A DNA stretch of 64,000 nt, from the NCBI GenBank assembly GCA_013398955.1, contig VWPU01017465.1, positions 62,001 to 126,000 on the forward strand. The letters run 5' to 3'. The translations under genes and the position numbers were made by a program. This stretch comes from Callaeas wilsoni (taxonomy: Eukaryota; Chordata; Aves; Passeriformes; Callaeidae). A model generated the notes under the pieces. It did not search any database, was not told where the DNA came from, and was given only the letters and a program-made list of their open reading frames with translations. Each line of letters opens with the position of its first letter. Position 1 is the stretch's first letter. Of this stretch, positions 12,601 to 26,600 are shown piece after piece.

Positions 12601-15600
12601 TATTGGGGTACAGATGACACTTTGTAGGTTTCCAGCCTAGCCTGCTTCATGGCAATGTCTGCATATACCCACATGCTTTGAGAAGCAACTTTATATTACC
12701 CCAGCAAATGGACACAATGATGTGGAAAGAAGTGAGCAGAATTCCAGGCACAGCTGGAATCACTCAGTTATGACTGCAAGGAAGCTGGAAATGAAACTGA
12801 TATGGGAAAGTCATTAAAAGGATTCAAAAGCAAAAACATGGTCTAAAGAGTCATATTCCAGAGAAAATGGATTGGATTGGTAGGACAGAATTAATTGAAA
12901 AATCTGAATATTGAGATGTGTGAAGTATCCAAGCTCTACTTCTGTAAGATGTGCTGTCCTAGACTAGCTTACTGAGAGGATGTGCCCTCAGCAACAGGGC
13001 AAGGATACCTCGTTCAGATGTAAACCTAAGGATAACCTACCCGGGCATTTTGCTTTTTATGCTTCATGGTATTTCAAATCCTGGTCTAAATTCCCATAAA
13101 TGAAGAACAAACATGACTACTGACTGCCTACACATGCCCATCTGCTCAGATGGCACAGCTCCCACTAACAATTTAGTTGGGCAGTTTCACTAAAGTCTAG
13201 GTGCCAAACCAGCATACGTTTCACAAAGATAAGTCTGTATGACACTACAAGCACCATTTCCTCTGCAAGATTCCCTTGTGTGGGACAGGTTTGAAGATTA
13301 GTCATCTAATGTTTCCCTGTTAGCTTAGTTTCATAGGAAACAAGATAATGCAATCACAGTCTGACTCCTGATCTCTCCGTCTGCCCTCTTCTTTCATACA
13401 GAAGTTTGGCAAATCTCAAACAGATTTGACAGAAGGGCAATGGTTTCAAAGTTACTATTTTTCTATACATTTTGTTAAAATGAATATCTGGTTAGATGAG
13501 ATCTGTGTTCAACCGTGTAAACTAAATCCTTACTAGACAAGAGAAAATCTCCACAAGTGATTACTGTCTTACCTGTGGGAAAAGCTACTGTCAGAACTTC
13601 ACTGGTACTAGACAGAAGAGAATCAATCATTAGATACAATGCATAGTAAAGAGGACAGCTGCTCATAGAACAACTTGGTTTTGATCACAGTTCTCATCAA
13701 AGTATGCGACCAAACCAAATACCTGAAGGCAAATACTGAAGAATCCCAAAGAGTTTACAAGCATTTCTGGCCACCACTCAAACACTCCATGTGTGTAGTA
13801 GAATAAATTGGCAGCACTCTCAGCTTGCACAGGGCAAGCACAGTGCCATCCACCTACACGTAGCAAGAGTGCATCAGAATATCTGTTGGGTTTTTCAGAT
13901 TTTGCGAGTTCCTCAGTAATTTCCTAATGAGTGCTACAGAACTTGGAAAACTCAGCAAGCTCGCTCACAGTTTTCTGAATGTTCAGTGTCATCCATCAAA
14001 CACTTGTCCACGGGAGAAAACCCCTTCAATGAACAAGTCATGGACTTGTACAGTATAAAAGAAAGGCCTATATGACAGCTTTCCGTGGCTAGTACAGTCC
14101 AGTCCAAGTACCTTGAGCCATTTCACTGATAAGGCTACTTGCGAAGTTACACAAAAACTTTCAAAGACACACTGAACTCTAAAGATCAGTGGTAGCAACC
14201 GGAGCTGGCTTCCAGTGTCAACAAATGGCAGTGCAGATTGGAATGAGGAAATACAGGCTAGTTTCCAACCAGAATGATAACAAAAAGTGACCCATGCCTA
14301 CTGGCCAGGAGAGAGAGCAGTCATTTATTTTCTCAGCTTCAAAAGAAACCAAAATCCACAAAACTCTCAGCATAGACAGGTGAGCTCTACAAAGCAGCTG
14401 TTGTGGTAAGGAATAGGGAGAACTACCACATTTGTGCTTGTAGTGTTGATGCAACCACACAAAAATCAGTCCCAGCTGCTCTGGCTAAGAACAGGGAGGA
14501 AAAGGACATGAAGAGAACTGGATTAACAGTACTAAGGGAGATGGCCAGCACCCACAGCATGCAATTAATATCATCCTGGCAAGAAGAAGGAACATCATCC
14601 CATTTCCTTTCAAATGCACTGTGGCCTCAGATGATTCACCTCTACCAAGAAATCTGTGGCAAGGAGCAAAATTTTATCTGGATGTCTGAACTGTAGTGGT
14701 ATCAAGTGTTCCCACCATGAGACCTGCCCTAAACTGGAACCCTCTCAAATTAGTATGTTGCTGTCAGAAAAGGCAGACCATCCTTACAATTCAGAATTCA
14801 TTGAGATAAATAATTTTTACTGATTTGAAACTGCCATTTTGAACAATAGTATTTTGACTTCATTGTGGGGTTTTTTTGGCGGGGGAGGGGATTTAAGCAA
14901 TAACGAATATTTTCTCTGGCAACACTAACTTAAGATGAGCATTATTGTAACTGATATTCTATCCTGAGAAGAGCATTCCCATTATAAATAGTGAATTTTC
15001 CAGGTATATTGGCTCTTTTGACCTTGTTGCATCAAATACAGCACTGTTTCTATTTACAGGCAGTTGATATACTACGGGATAGCTTCACTGGAGTTCTGCA
15101 TATGAACAGTGTCACCATCAGTGAGAAACAGACAAATACAAAACAGACCAACAAGTTATCATTTTGATTTTTCTAACACGTTCCTTGCGTTTTCTGAGAA
15201 CCTTTTACTCTGTTAGATAAAATTGGAGAAGATTTTTGAAGGATGCAATTTTGCTGGCTGTTACTCCTTGAACTAAATCAATAACTAACAATTTTTAATA
15301 GTGAAGCTCTTTCAATCGGAATGGCTGCAGTGCATGTGCATAAACTACAGTATTGTTTATTGTATACCAAGATGGGAAAGCTAGACTTTAGATTGTGTAA
15401 CTTTCCATAACACAATTTTCCTGAGGGCTGTTCAGCTCAACAAGCAGCCAAGGAAAGGGAGGATGAATGCAGCAGATCTGTTTCTTTCCAGCTTGAGATG
15501 CAGATGAGGCCCCACCCAGCAAACCAAACCTTTGGCATTCCTCCACATGATCCTCCAGGCTAAGGAAAGAGGAGGCATGAAACAATAGATCAGTACAAGC

Positions 15601-15976
15601 CCTCCTCAGCCTTTCATTCTGGTGCTTGCTTTCTTGCAGAATTAACTGCCTTACCCGGCAAACAAGGCTGTCGGGCTTATGGTCCTCCACAACTGTAAAG
15701 TAGCCATGCAAACCTGGATTCTAACGTGCTAGCATTTGCCCTGTTTCAATATGGCAGAAGCTACAGATTTTTCTTATCCATTTCTTAACTGTGTCCATTG
15801 TTCAGGACACAAACAGGCTAGACTCTTCAAGACCGAAACATATTCTCTTTCTGAACCTAATTATCAGTCAAGCAACAGGAAGACTCTCTCATCTGAAATT
15901 TAAGAAGTAATCAGAATTCCCTCAAATGACAAGATTTTTACTGCAAGACCAATGTGCAAATAATTTGGTAGAACAT

Positions 15977-15992
15977 CACCATCTGGTGGATA
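15977..15992 (-). promoter_or_regulatory. CTCF-like site, weaker
   Basis: The minus strand reads TATCCACCAGATGGTG, sharing CCACCAG-GG with the CTCF core. Confidence 0.3.
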
Positions 15993-16625
15993 CACCCACT
16001 GAAAATTTGGTTTAAATTTTTTCTTCATCTCCCTGGTAGTTCTTCAGCACACCGAAGAATATTATATCATAAGGTCACAGAAAAAATACATTCAATCCAT
16101 CCATTCGCAATCTGTAACTTCTTCTTAGGACAAGACACAAATCTGGAAAAAGGAAGAGGGGTGTGGAGAATTCCTATCTTCATATACCATTGTAGGTGGC
16201 AGATCTGTAAATAGAGTCCAGACAGGTGAGGCTACTCAACAACCCTTCCAGGCTGCTGTGGAAAGATCCTATCCTATGTGAAAAATAGCATACACCTCCT
16301 CCAAAGTCAAAGAGAAAATAGTACTCTGTTACCAGTTAGTTAAACAGTGCATTCCACACCAAAGCTGAGCTTTCTTTTTCCTTTTACTCTCAGAACTGAG
16401 CAATTAGTCTCACTGTTGATAGAAATCGTCTGCTTTGCACAGTACCTACTCCCCAGCATGTCAGCAAAGTGCAAGATGCCACCCTTTCCACAAGCTCTAA
16501 CTGGATAGTGGAGAAAAAGGGGAGGAAGGGAAGCAAAAACATCCGTACTGTCTATGAAGGAATTCTGTCAGTTGAAAATTGGGTTCCCTAAAACCACCAA
16601 CTGCCCTTAGACCTTGCATCTCATA

Positions 16626-17130
16626 TCACAGAATCACAGAATGGGTAAGGTTGGTAGGGACCACAGTGGGTCATCTGGTCCAACCTCCCTGCTCGAGCAG
16701 GGCCATCCTAGACCACACTGCACAGGATTGCATCCAGATGGTTCTTGAATATCCCCAGTGTGGGAGACTCCACAGCCTCCCTGGGCGATCCGTTCCAGTC
16801 CAAGGTCATCCAAACAATAAAGAAATTCTTCCTCATATTCAGATGGAATTTCTGGAATTTCCTAGGCAACAGTCTCTGCCCGTTGCCTCTTTTCCTATTG
16901 CTTGGCAGCACAGAGCAGAGCCTGGCTCCATCCTCCTGGCACCCTCCCTTCAGAAACTGATAGACATTGATGAGGTCCCCCTTCAGTTGTCTCTTCTCAA
17001 GCCTGAACAGGCCCAGCTCCCTCAGCCTTTCCTCATAACAGAGATGCTCCAGCCCCGAACCCACAGGTCCTTCTCTGCAGAGCTGCCAGCTCAGCCCTCA
17101 GCCTGTGCTGGTGCCCAGGGTTATTCTTCA
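16626..17130 (-). mobile_element. CR1 LINE, 5'-truncated, with 3' terminal octamers
   Basis: On the minus strand this copy ends in the CR1 3' tail: the plus strand starts tcacagaatcacagaatggg at 16626. It is preceded by the GGTCCAACCTCCCTGCTC block in reverse. The minus strand still reads GLEHLCYEERLRELGLFRLE and GDLINVYQFLKGG, then RKNFFIVWMTLDWNGSPREA, the conserved ORF2 C-terminus of avian CR1, in one frame over about 118 codons. That makes it one of the better-preserved copies here. It is truncated at the 5' end near 17130. Any long plus-strand frame over it is an antisense artefact. Confidence 0.92.
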
Positions 17131-18666
17131 GGTTTGAATTCCAAACAGTTCTTCTCTGCCCATCTCTCCAACCTGTCTGACATGAAACATGATGCTGAAT
17201 ATGGTATTTTCTGTCTACTTTATTTTCTGGTTGTTGTTTTATTTTAACCAAAAGCCTTATCAAAGAAAACATATATATGGCAGTCTAGATAACTTTCTCA
17301 TAGCATTATAAAAACCCAGGGTTTTTTCAATCTCTTTCCCATTCGTAGGAGCTCTCACCCTGCAGTTTCATGTAAGTCCCATAGAAATGAGCCTTCTGTG
17401 ATCGTTCTCTGTGTCTAGGTGTTTGTCTGAATGTCCACCTGCGGCTTTCAACCAAAACCTGAGAAAAGGTAGTGGTCTCTCCATCCATTATTTTGTGGCA
17501 AGTTCCATGTAACTATGCTGATGCATAAATAATAGGATGGAACTTAGACCATCAGGGAGACTTGTACAGCCCAGAGATTGCAGAGAGTGTGGAGCTCAGG
17601 CTCCCAAAGACAAAGGTGCTCCAGTCACTGAAGAAAAACTTAAACAAGATATTGTAAGACAATTGAGGCTTCCATGCTTCCAAAATTAATACTAACCTCC
17701 ATGCCCTCCCACTGCAAATTACCCCAATGCCTTTATACTCTGTGTAATTTACACCCTTGTTTCAAGAATCCCTTAGCCTGGCAGGTTGAAACACTACATT
17801 ATACTGAAAGCAGTAGATGCCTGGCAAAGAAAAAGCATAAAAATCAAACTGATTTCATTAGAAATGTATGTTGAGCGATTTATATCATAATGTTGCACAA
17901 TATTAAAGCAGAGGTAAGAGTAATGCAAGAAAATCTTTGTGATGAGATTTTACAGAATAAAATAAAACCTCACCCAACGACACAGCTGCTTCTTACTGTG
18001 GTTGTCAGAAGTTTGTACCATGAAGTTTCCATGAAAGCCTCTGATGAGCAGTGACAGGGTGAAGTAAGGCTCTACAATCGCTCAAATAAAACTTGAAACA
18101 CTGACAAATAATGGATTTAAAAATTAGAACTTTCAGGCACTACCAGGAAAAAAAGAAGCATACCTTTTTTAAAAAACATAAAATGGTACCAAGAAATGGA
18201 TAATAACTAGCACTAGCACAGAAAATCAAGAGTTAACAGTAAAACACTGATTTTTACTTGTGAGTATGTGGGAGGTCCCAGGGCAGGCTATGACCTGAGA
18301 GACAACCCTGTATGCTAAAAGATTGTAAAGTCTCAAGGAGAATCAAAACACCTGAGCAGTGTTTGAAATACCTAAAGTTTTATAGTATATTTAAAACAAA
18401 AGATCTTCTAAAGACAGCCAAAATGCATACACAGAAGATGACAGGAAAACAGAATCAATAGCAGATCAGAGATAAATACATCCTTAAGACACTGTCAATA
18501 AAAAGAAGTACAATTTTTATTCATTGTTGTAGCAAAAGCCACCTTAAAAAAAATGTTTAAAAGCAATTAAGCAATTTTACAGAAATAGTCTGGGATTTTG
18601 TGCAAAGCGAGAGAGACTCCACGCTTGCCTCATCTCCTAGAAGCATCCCATATTCTTAGATGTGAC

Positions 18667-18680
18667 GTTGCCATGACAAC
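18667..18680. promoter_or_regulatory. RFX X-box-like palindrome
   Basis: GTTGCCATGACAAC differs at one position from the RFX palindrome GTTGCCATGGCAAC and overlaps a CRE half-site TGACG (18663-18667). Binding is inferred from the motif. Confidence 0.45.
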
Positions 18681-20497
18681 CACAACTTGGTGACCTCGTT
18701 ATTTCAACCTAATCCTGCTTTGAAATTATAGTTGCTCCACCCTTTTGCCTGGCTAGCCTGATAACATAATCATTGTAAATGAGGATGGAAAAACACAGCA
18801 GGATACCATTCCCCTAGTGACATGGGACTAGTCTCACCTTATCAGGGAAACAGAGCAACAATTAGACTGCCCAAATCTAAAAGCCCGAAAGTAGATTTTT
18901 ATTTTTGTTGCTATCGTTGTTTTGTTTGCTATTCTATTTTGAAAAAAATCTAATAGCTTGTCAGTGCAGGGATCCAGTTTTGAGTGGGAGCTTTTGGGGA
19001 AATTCCTTTTAATTTAATTTAATGTCTTTATCAGGAAATTAAGCAGTAATTAGGGGTAGTTCTTCTTAATTATGCATTTGTTTTGACTAACAGCTGGAGG
19101 AAGATTTAGGATATAGACGAAGAGTAAAGACAGAACTTGTTTAGCAAATCAGATTTGGGTTTTTAAGTTCAAGCTTGCCTTGCTCTATTTAAACTGGTTA
19201 AAGTAGTTAGTACTACAAAATCCCAGCTGCAGACATTGTGGAAATACTTACTATGCTTGCTCACATGTCACAGATACATTACTGTCATTCTGCACTTATC
19301 ACACATGTGGACAACAACCATACTGGTGCTGTTGCAGATTTAAAAGAGACACTTTCTTGGCTCCTTGGGGAGGTAATTCAGAGTCTTCTATGTACACAGG
19401 ACATATGAAAGCTACATGAGGAAGAAGAGGAGCAAATAACTTTAAAAGAACATAAATTGTAGCTGTTGGCATATGATCCACCTGAAGTGCCATGGATTTT
19501 GTGTTCACAAAATCATTTTGGAACTGTTCTTACATACTTGTGTCTCCCTCCAGTTTCTGTCAGAGCAGTCTAATTTCTCCATGTCTTGGTGTTTGCATGT
19601 TTTAATCTGTTTGGGGACATATTTTACTTTGGAGGTTGTGATATTGCATGAGACTTCTTAAAGGAACACCCTGCACAATGAGGCAACTAAATTTGTAAAT
19701 AATGGTCATTATTAGAAGAAGATGACAAAATGGAAGAAAGACAAGCTATTTTGACAGAGAAGGACAAAGAACTATTAGCTTGCTCAATATGGATACAACA
19801 CTTATGTTAGTATGGTTACTTTCAGAAGAGTAACAGAGATTTCCTCAGTCCTAACCTTATGTGCCTCTTCTAGCAAAGGGGCTGAGTCAGCCTCTGAGGA
19901 TATGAACTCATGATTCTGGAAGGAAACTCTACAGTTTAACATTTGGAAAGTTGTAGTGCTGAATTGGTCTTTCCAGCTTTCGTGATGCCCTCTAAAATCA
20001 ATCACCGAGGACTCCATGCCCAAGCAAAGGTACCTGTCAGGCACCCATGGATTCAGCGACCAGCCAGGAAAACCTCTATCCGGAAAGTGCTTTATTAACA
20101 GTATAATCACAAGTCTATTAAAAGTCTGAGGTAGCTGATGAAGTAGTAAGGCAAATAAAGTGATGATTTCCGGTAAGGCACAAAAAAGTCTTTGAATCCT
20201 TCTGCAGCAGTGCTTGGGGATAATTTTCCTGAACAACCAATACAAAAATCTCAAAGCACTATAGCCAAGCATTGCAGGTACAACATGATGAGCTGAAGAC
20301 TGAGCTCTTTTCTCTGTGCCTTGAAAATACCTTTGTATTCAAAAGCATCTGCAACAGGCAGGGCTAAACTACCACTTGCCTCTGTTTGAAAATTTGCCAC
20401 TCCCAGCAGAGAAAATGAAACCACTGACAGCTTACACAGTCACCTTCACACAGGATCAGCACAAGGTGTCTCGGGCACAGAGAACTCAGCCTTTCTC

Positions 20498-20620
20498 CAC
20501 AAAACAAACAAAAACCCAAACAAACAAAAATACCAAAAAAAAGGAAACAGAAAGAAAAACTCACCCAAAAAAATCACAAAGAAAGAAAGAAAAGGGAGAC
20601 AGAGAGATCACCAAAACACA
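20498..20620. repeat. A-rich low-complexity tract with (AAAC)n and (AAAG)n
   Basis: Consecutive AAACAAACA-type units are followed by AAAGAAAGAAAG, then a purine-rich stretch. Open frames through it are compositional artefacts. Confidence 0.85.
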
Positions 20621-23600
20621 CAGTTCATTTCCTGCATGAAGGGACCGCTTAGCATACTCTTGGCCTTCCCTCCCCTTCAAGTGGGGTACTTTGCTGCCAA
20701 TATCTAACCATTAAATGATTAGAAGAGAAGAAATGTGAATGTAATCATTAGACTTTTTTTTCTTGAGTTGTTCAGCAGAGGTTAGAAATCATTCTCCATT
20801 AAAATATTTTTCTTAAGCTCTGTTGAATCCCAAGAGCAGAGAATAGACATGAGTAGGAGATGTTTTTACAGCACTGCAGCAAAGGAAGCAGGTTTTCCTT
20901 CACTAAAAGGCCAAAGTTCATTTTCTTAGAATAGCAGCATACATTCCAAAATGGTGCCTCACATTTACCAAGAGCTATCAGGGAACAAGTGAACAAGATT
21001 TATGTCCAGATTCAAATTTAGTTCTCTTACATACAATAGTAAAAGGCCAGACCATTCAATACTTAATCAGGTTTGGAGTCTGATTTTTCCAGCCTTGCTT
21101 GAGATCACCATATATCTTGTGCAGGCTGATTAATCCCTCTAACTACTGATTCTAACACATGAACAGGAATCTAGAAGCCCCAAATGAAATTCCAAGCAGG
21201 AAGTGTACTTTGACAATTGATTTTTGCATCTGCAGTCCGACTTCTTAATCTATTACAACCTAGTTTGCTGTACTCTTTTCAGAAAAAGGAATATATTCTC
21301 CCTGTTACAGTTATAGTCCTGGATTTGAACAGCAGCTAAATTCTTTCTGTATTCAAAACAGCTAACATACTAGGGGGAAAAAATTACGAACTCTTCCTTG
21401 TGCAGTTAAAAGTGGACTGCATAGCAGACCTCTTGCTGAATTTGGGGGACACGACTCCTTAATGACTCTGCTATGGAATCCGTAGGTATGAGATTTATAC
21501 ACAATACAAAAGTTATTATGTACAAATGATTTTCTGCTTCGTACAAATTTAAAACTGAATTAAGAACAAAGCTTTGCTTCTCTCCTGGACCAGTAGTGAC
21601 ACCTAGTGACCAAAGACTAAAGGAACCACGCTCCAGAGGAAACGATTTGCACCGGGTTGGATTACGCTACAAAAACTGCAGGGTGTGGCAGGACACAAAC
21701 CAAATAAAAGATGACATTAGCTATGGGGTGATTTAAATTTACACAGAAACGCTACATCTGCTTTAAAGAAAAATGTTCTGCAAATCAGAAAGAAAGGAAG
21801 GGATGTTTTCATAAGCAGGAAAGAAACCATTTGGACAAGTAGTATGTAATCACCCACTGAAACACAGGAAGGCTCTGGGCCAGGGCATTCCTGCACATGA
21901 ATGATGTCCTCAGTACAGGGAACAATCCCTAGTTCTATAAATCTAATTTTTATATCTCCTTCAGAAAGGATAATTACCAGAATAGAGTGCAACTCCTCCT
22001 TTTTATGATCCAAGTTCTTATTGACACAGAGAAGTCCCACCAACATAGCTGTAGTACAATATGTTACTCCACTTAACCTATACCTGAGAGGATCTCTCTG
22101 TATCTGGACATACTAGTATAATAAAAATTACTTGGTTACTGATCATTACCTGGATCAATGACTTATGGTTGCAGGGCAATGCTGAGAAGACTACAGTCTC
22201 CTCAAAAGGCTTGTCTCATATTGTTATACATTTGATATTATATGGCTTGGGAATTGCATATGTTCCCCATATAGGTGGCTGGCCCCAACCTCTAAGTCAC
22301 ATTTCCTTTGTGCCATGCTATCCACACAGCAACCTTTTCACAAGTGATGGTAACACAGAAGCTGCAGTAATGCTTATCACTCTAACGAAAATGGGCTTTG
22401 CTCCTGGGGGAAAGGGATGCCACTTTCTACCTGAAAGGCACTCTTTTTTTCCCCAGCTTTTCACCAGGTTTAAGGTTTGTCAAATGCTCTGCACTGCATT
22501 TGAAATACAAAAAGTTTAAAAGATGTCCAGGAATAATGTTAGGAGGCATTTCAGAGGAAGAGATTAGTCAAAAAAGGGAAAAAAAAGAGAGTTTAAGGAA
22601 GAAAAACCTGGGCAAACTCCAAAGTAGAAGAGATTAGCAGAAAATGTACACTCTAGATCAAAAGACAAATGTACAGTTCAAAAGAGGAACCAATTCCTTA
22701 TGCAATATATCTCACACTATACTTATAGTGGAAGAAATATTTTTTAGTCTCATAAGAACAAGTGGAAATTGAAGCCTTCAGCAGTCTCCTTTATCTTCAC
22801 TTTGTGCTCATTTCTCAGAGAAAGTGACTGCAAGTTGCAACACAGTAGAGATACAGGCTTGTAATGTTCAAACTGGAGAAACCATGCTGATTCGTGCAAG
22901 GATGCTGCATAAAACACTTAAAATCCCAGCTGTCTAAAGTAGCTGAAAAATATCTTGGGTGAAAGGAGACACATCCATGCCCAGCAGCAAAGAGATCATG
23001 AACCATACAGCCGAAAAACCTGTACAGATTCTGGGAGTTTTCAAGATAGATGCTATCTTGAAAAACTGTTCAGAAATACAAAAGAATGCTACATATTCTT
23101 TGAATTTCTGAGATAAGGAATAGCGGGGACTGACGACAGAGAAGGTTTAAGAATTTTTTATTACCAAAAGAGGACAGCTGCAGCCTTGACCGATAAAAAA
23201 AAAACAACCCACACAATGACTGGCAGTGTCAGAAATACATGTCTTGTTACACCCAAAAATAATCTGCTCACTACAAGCAATTTGCCCCATATCCCATTAG
23301 AATTCACTTATGCTCCTATCTGTACCACAATCTAGTATGAGATCCCCTCAAAGAAGGAGGAAAAAATTCCAACAGAGACCAATTGATTATCCCAGTCTAA
23401 TAGCCCTGGAAAAGCCCTCAAAACAAGCACAAAGATCAGAGAAAGGGAAAGGTCCCATGTTTCACTCATTATGTCTTTTTCTCACTGCCAGCAAGACAAC
23501 TAGAGACTCGTCAGTTACCTTGGCGTGTTCTGTACAGAGTATAGGTAAGTTTGAAGAGGAATAAAAGTTTTTGTTGATTCAATCTGCTGGCAAGACAGTG

Positions 23601-26600
23601 GTTACTTTTAAATGGAGGAGCAGCACAGACTTCTGAACTCAGGAAAACCGCGCTCTGTGTGACTGGTCTTTGATAAGCAGCTTTCACCCTGGCCCCGAGT
23701 CTCTGTATTATAGCTAAGGGATCCATGGGAAGTGAAATACAGCCATTATTTGACCTTTATGAAATTTCTAAGAGTCAGAATCACTGCTGGAAAACCTTTA
23801 GGGGTCCACAAAAACGAAAAACAATGACAGCCATTGCCTTAAATTGGCAGGTCTTTAGTTTTATTCCTGTCTTCAATGTGAGCTGGCTGTGACCTTACAG
23901 AAAGTTCACTGGGACATGTTTGAGGTTAAAATAATCAGCTGTATATTGTAACACCCCTTATTTATACCTTAGGTTGAAGAGAACTTGATTTTAACTTGCA
24001 TTAAGATTTGCGGCCTTCTTCATGTGGTATCTTTCTTTATAAATAGTGAAAGAATGGTCAATATCTATTCACAGCATAATTTATGTATTTGCTAATTACT
24101 GTAGATTATATCTGAAGTGAGGTGATCACACACTTGTTAGCTCCAATTACAGAAAAATTATTAATCATAGCTTTATAGTACAGAATAGGTATTGTAGGTA
24201 TTAATTAGATGTTTAGCTTATTGCTATACAACTCCTGTTTTATCAGTGTGAATACCTTAAATATCCAGAAGTTATACAAATATCTGGAATGCCTCTGCTA
24301 TTTTTCAGTTTTGTGATCTGAAATGCTGAATTGCAAAAAAACCCAGGTGCACATGCACAAGGGTGATGAGGGAGAGAGATTATCTTGATGTTTCATAAAA
24401 TGAAATGTACATAGTTCAATAAGAAAACCCTTTACCTCAGTGTAAAAATTCAACTTTTCCCCAAATGAAACAGAGCATTAAGATTCAAGAACATAACCTT
24501 GTAATCAGATCTATTATTTCTTTGCATCAACCCTTAGATTCTTTCCTATGTCATTTTTTGTCTAATGATCTTATCATTAAGTTCAACAAAATTGAGTTAA
24601 ATGTACTGAAAATACACTCAGCTGATATTGAACTTTTTGATGAGGAGTGTAGACCTGTTAAAATTGATAAAACAGACAAGTTCTCTATTCCCCCTTACTT
24701 TATTCCTCTTTGGTTCAACATGTAGCTTTGCAAGCAAAAAACCAGTTTTGCTTGCTGGTTGAAAAGAAAGGTCAAGCTCAAGAATACATTTCATTAGTCA
24801 TGATTCAGACTCTTTTATCAGTTTTCCTCTTTGATGTAAATTCCAATTTGTTAATGGTATGTAGGTACAAAGGCAAAAATAGAAATATTTCATGGAGTTC
24901 TAGAGATTATCACTGACAAACTAAGGTCATAATTCTATTTTTATATCAGGGAGGTGATATTTTCTTAAAAATATTTTCTTGGAGATACAGGAGCAACGGA
25001 CACATCAGCAAAAATTTATGCTTTGGTTTTAGTAATGCAATCACTGCCAGGCTGAGTGCTAAATGCAGGGGTTGCTGCCCAGATTGTTTTTGCTGAAAAC
25101 CCACTGGAAGATCTAGTTCACCACATGACCCCAAACCAGCTGCACTAATGCAGCAGAGGGTAGACATGCAGAACTGTGAACAAAAAGCCAGGAAGAAGAA
25201 TGGTACATTGCCTAAATCCAGAATTTCAAGACCATATTTCTAAGCAGCAAAATTCTACCAAGAAAGTCTGTGCTAACTCTAATTCTTGTGACCACCTCAA
25301 CACTTTATGGAACTAGACTAAGAGCCACATCTATCCAAAAAGATATTTGGTGATCTGTTTCAACAAATAGGCCTGTAAGTAGCCATGAAAGTACAAGTGA
25401 GGGAAGTAAATTTGGGCAGAAATGACTGAATAGATAAACGGAAGGAAGTGTTCAAAACGAATTAAAAAACTAACAGAACTTCCAAAATTATTCTGCCCTT
25501 CCTGATGTTGTCTTTTTCCAGGGCTAAATCAAGTTATATACAGCACAGTCTATGCCAACCCTTAGAAAAAATTTGAAAGCACTTCACTGATTTAAAAAAA
25601 TGTTAACTATTAATAATCCAATAAATATGCCACAAAAATACAATATAACTAATGCATAAAAATCTACACATTAATTTAGGATCCTAGTGTAAAATATCCA
25701 AGGCTTTGACATTTTTTATATATTACACAAGTCAAAAGAGTATTTTACCAATCGTGAAACAAAGAACCTCAAAATGAATAAAGCTGCTTTGTACATTATG
25801 ATTATAATGGCAATATTAAATCCTGTTCAGGTACCCTTTTTAATATCTGATTCCCCTCAGCCCTTTTCCAGTCCAACCAGAATCAGGACTACTTACTTTA
25901 TCTCCCAACTAGAATCCTTGCATTTGCTCTAAAAGGAGTCACAGATTGATTCTTCACTCAAAGTCATCAGCATAGTGCATGTGAAAAGCTTCAAGAGAGA
26001 AGTTCTTGAGCAGCTCAAAGTTTTCTTTAGCAGTACCTTTCCAGCCCCGCTCCCAACAGATCTCTAGGCCTGATGGACTGATTCTGCCCAGCTCCAAACA
26101 GGGACTTCCAAGACTGACACTAGTACCTCACATCTGGCAAAATCTGAATATTTAATATTTCCTTACAGAAAAGCAGGGTGCCAAGATCTCTCAGATAATT
26201 AGGGATTTGCTCACGGATCTTCTCTTAGCATTGACACAGTCTTTAATTTTATGTGGGGAAAAGAAGAATTGTCATAAATTTTCAGACCTTTAGAATAATT
26301 TACCATGTGCCTCAGGGAATCCTGGCTGGATCCTGTGAATTGCAATGACACTACCACTTTTGAGTAAACTATTCCTGCAAATCCACCAGAAAGGTTTCGG
26401 AATGAACCGCCACCAGCTTAACAGGCACTCTGCTTTCCTCAGAATTAAAGCAAAGCACCTGGGCCTAGTTAACCACTGACAAACAAACCTTGAACAAGCT
26501 CTAAGTTTCTGCTTCCCATTAAAATCATTTGTAAGTAATATTTTTGCCTGCAGGAAACGTTACAAAGAAACCACAAAGTTGCCTCCAATGTCAAACTAGG

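Larger units (their letters stand above)
7866..16625. other. Intergenic between CR1 copies
   Basis: Holds the 19-bp direct repeat near 9517 and a CTCF-like site at 15977. A T7 then G-rich patch lies at 14869-14891. Nothing else was recognised; the 107-codon minus-strand frame at 15388-15711 has no family resemblance. Confidence 0.6.

Noticed and set aside
14865..14895. GGCGGGGGAGGGG as a possible G-quadruplex
   Set aside because: Too few well-separated G runs to support four tracts.
16579..17247. 222-codon plus-strand open frame, the longest in the window
   Set aside because: It lies antisense over a CR1 copy whose real ORF2 remnant is on the minus strand; no similarity of its own.
19802..20272. 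156-codon minus-strand open frame
   Set aside because: No family resemblance or exon structure; treated as chance.
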